This document shows positions 63,861-64,000 of a stretch of 64,000 nucleotides of DNA, piece after piece. Within the stretch, counting starts at the first letter, position 1. Each line of letters opens with the position of its first letter. The DNA is taken from positions 153,045 through 217,044 of the forward strand of contig JAGRGY010000002.1 of NCBI GenBank assembly GCA_020445255.1, in the 5' to 3' direction. The position numbers and the translations under genes are program-made. The stretch is from Gammaproteobacteria bacterium (GTDB taxonomy: Bacteria; Pseudomonadota; Gammaproteobacteria; Chromatiales; Chromatiaceae). The notes below the pieces were generated by a model. That model did no database searches. It saw only the letters and a program-made list of their open reading frames with translations, and was not told the DNA's origin.

Positions 63861-64000
63861 ATGGTCAAGCCTCACGGGCAATTAGTACTGGTTAGCTTCA
63901 TACATTACTGCACTTCCACACCCAGCCTATCAACGTCGTCGTCTTCAACGGCCCTTTAGAGACTTCAAGAGTCTGGTGAGAATTTATCTTGGGAGGGGCT
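63861..64000 (-). rRNA. rrl: 23S ribosomal RNA, 3' end (partial)
   Basis: On the minus strand the last 140 bases match the conserved 23S 3' region: GTTGAAGACGACGACGTTGA, TAGGCTGGGTGTGGAAG, CTAACCAGTACTAAT and GTGAGGCTTGACC. The rest of the gene continues past the window edge. Confidence 0.96.

Overview
The window is 64 kb of GC-rich chromosome, most likely from a gammaproteobacterium. The evidence is gene order: nadC - DUF1631 gene - (thioredoxin) - ampD - ampE; ispB / rplU - rpmA - obgE - proB / rpsT / murJ - ribF - ileS; a UUG-started rpsT; and tRNA and rRNA sequences of gammaproteobacterial type. The order resembles Pseudomonas and purple-sulfur relatives (Chromatiales), but genus and species cannot be fixed from the sequence alone.

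Layout. 1-12.9 kb is housekeeping: the end of an unknown protein, BolA with a glutaredoxin-like protein, an EgtB/FGE-like protein, two FKBP isomerases around nadC, a DUF1631 protein, an ampD-ampE cluster, a BtuF-like binding protein and a membrane-PAS-GGDEF-EAL protein. 13-19 kb holds an MBL/beta-CASP ribonuclease, a PsiE-like membrane protein, and a two-gene unit of a seven-haem exported cytochrome c followed by a secreted parvulin isomerase. 19-24.2 kb is an accessory island: a TlpA/ResA-like thioredoxin, the wreck of a second MBL ribonuclease gene, a GYD protein, a broken IS91-family transposase fragment and an intact DarT-DarG DNA ADP-ribosylation toxin-antitoxin pair. 24.2-35.9 kb is a translation and cell-wall block (ileS, ribF, lspA, murJ, rpsT, proB, obgE, rpmA, rplU, ispB, tRNA-Pro). 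36-40.8 kb has amt, tRNA-Met, ychF and a GDP-mannose pyrophosphorylase. 40.9-53.9 kb is a complete chemotaxis locus. 54-58.7 kb has a TusE/DsrC-like protein and an FbpABC-type iron ABC transporter. 58.8-63.4 kb has tRNA-Thr, a SPOR protein, coaX, birA and an M61 peptidase. The window ends with 5S rRNA and the 3' end of 23S rRNA.

The most notable non-coding signal lies between rpsT and proB: an 18-bp GacA/UvrY-type palindrome followed by a short terminator-bounded region whose hairpin loops repeatedly display GGA. This is the layout of an RsmY/RsmZ/CsrB-type RNA that sequesters CsrA.

The chemotaxis locus (cheY-cheA-cheW | receptor-cheW-parA-STAS-cheZ-like-cheR-cheD-cheB | receptor-STAS) carries three good sigma-28 (FliA) promoter matches, one ahead of each block. 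This ties it to the flagellar regulon although no flagellar structural operon is present. Three of its products (second receptor, CheD and the CheZ-like protein) end in the same -(V/I)-E-L-F tail, a possible shared docking peptide.

Other points of interest are a probable non-AUG start for murJ, a long inverted repeat between the cytochrome and isomerase genes, a 14-unit hexanucleotide repeat coding for a Thr-Pro linker, and an orphan intrinsic terminator near 37.5 kb that may end an unannotated small RNA.
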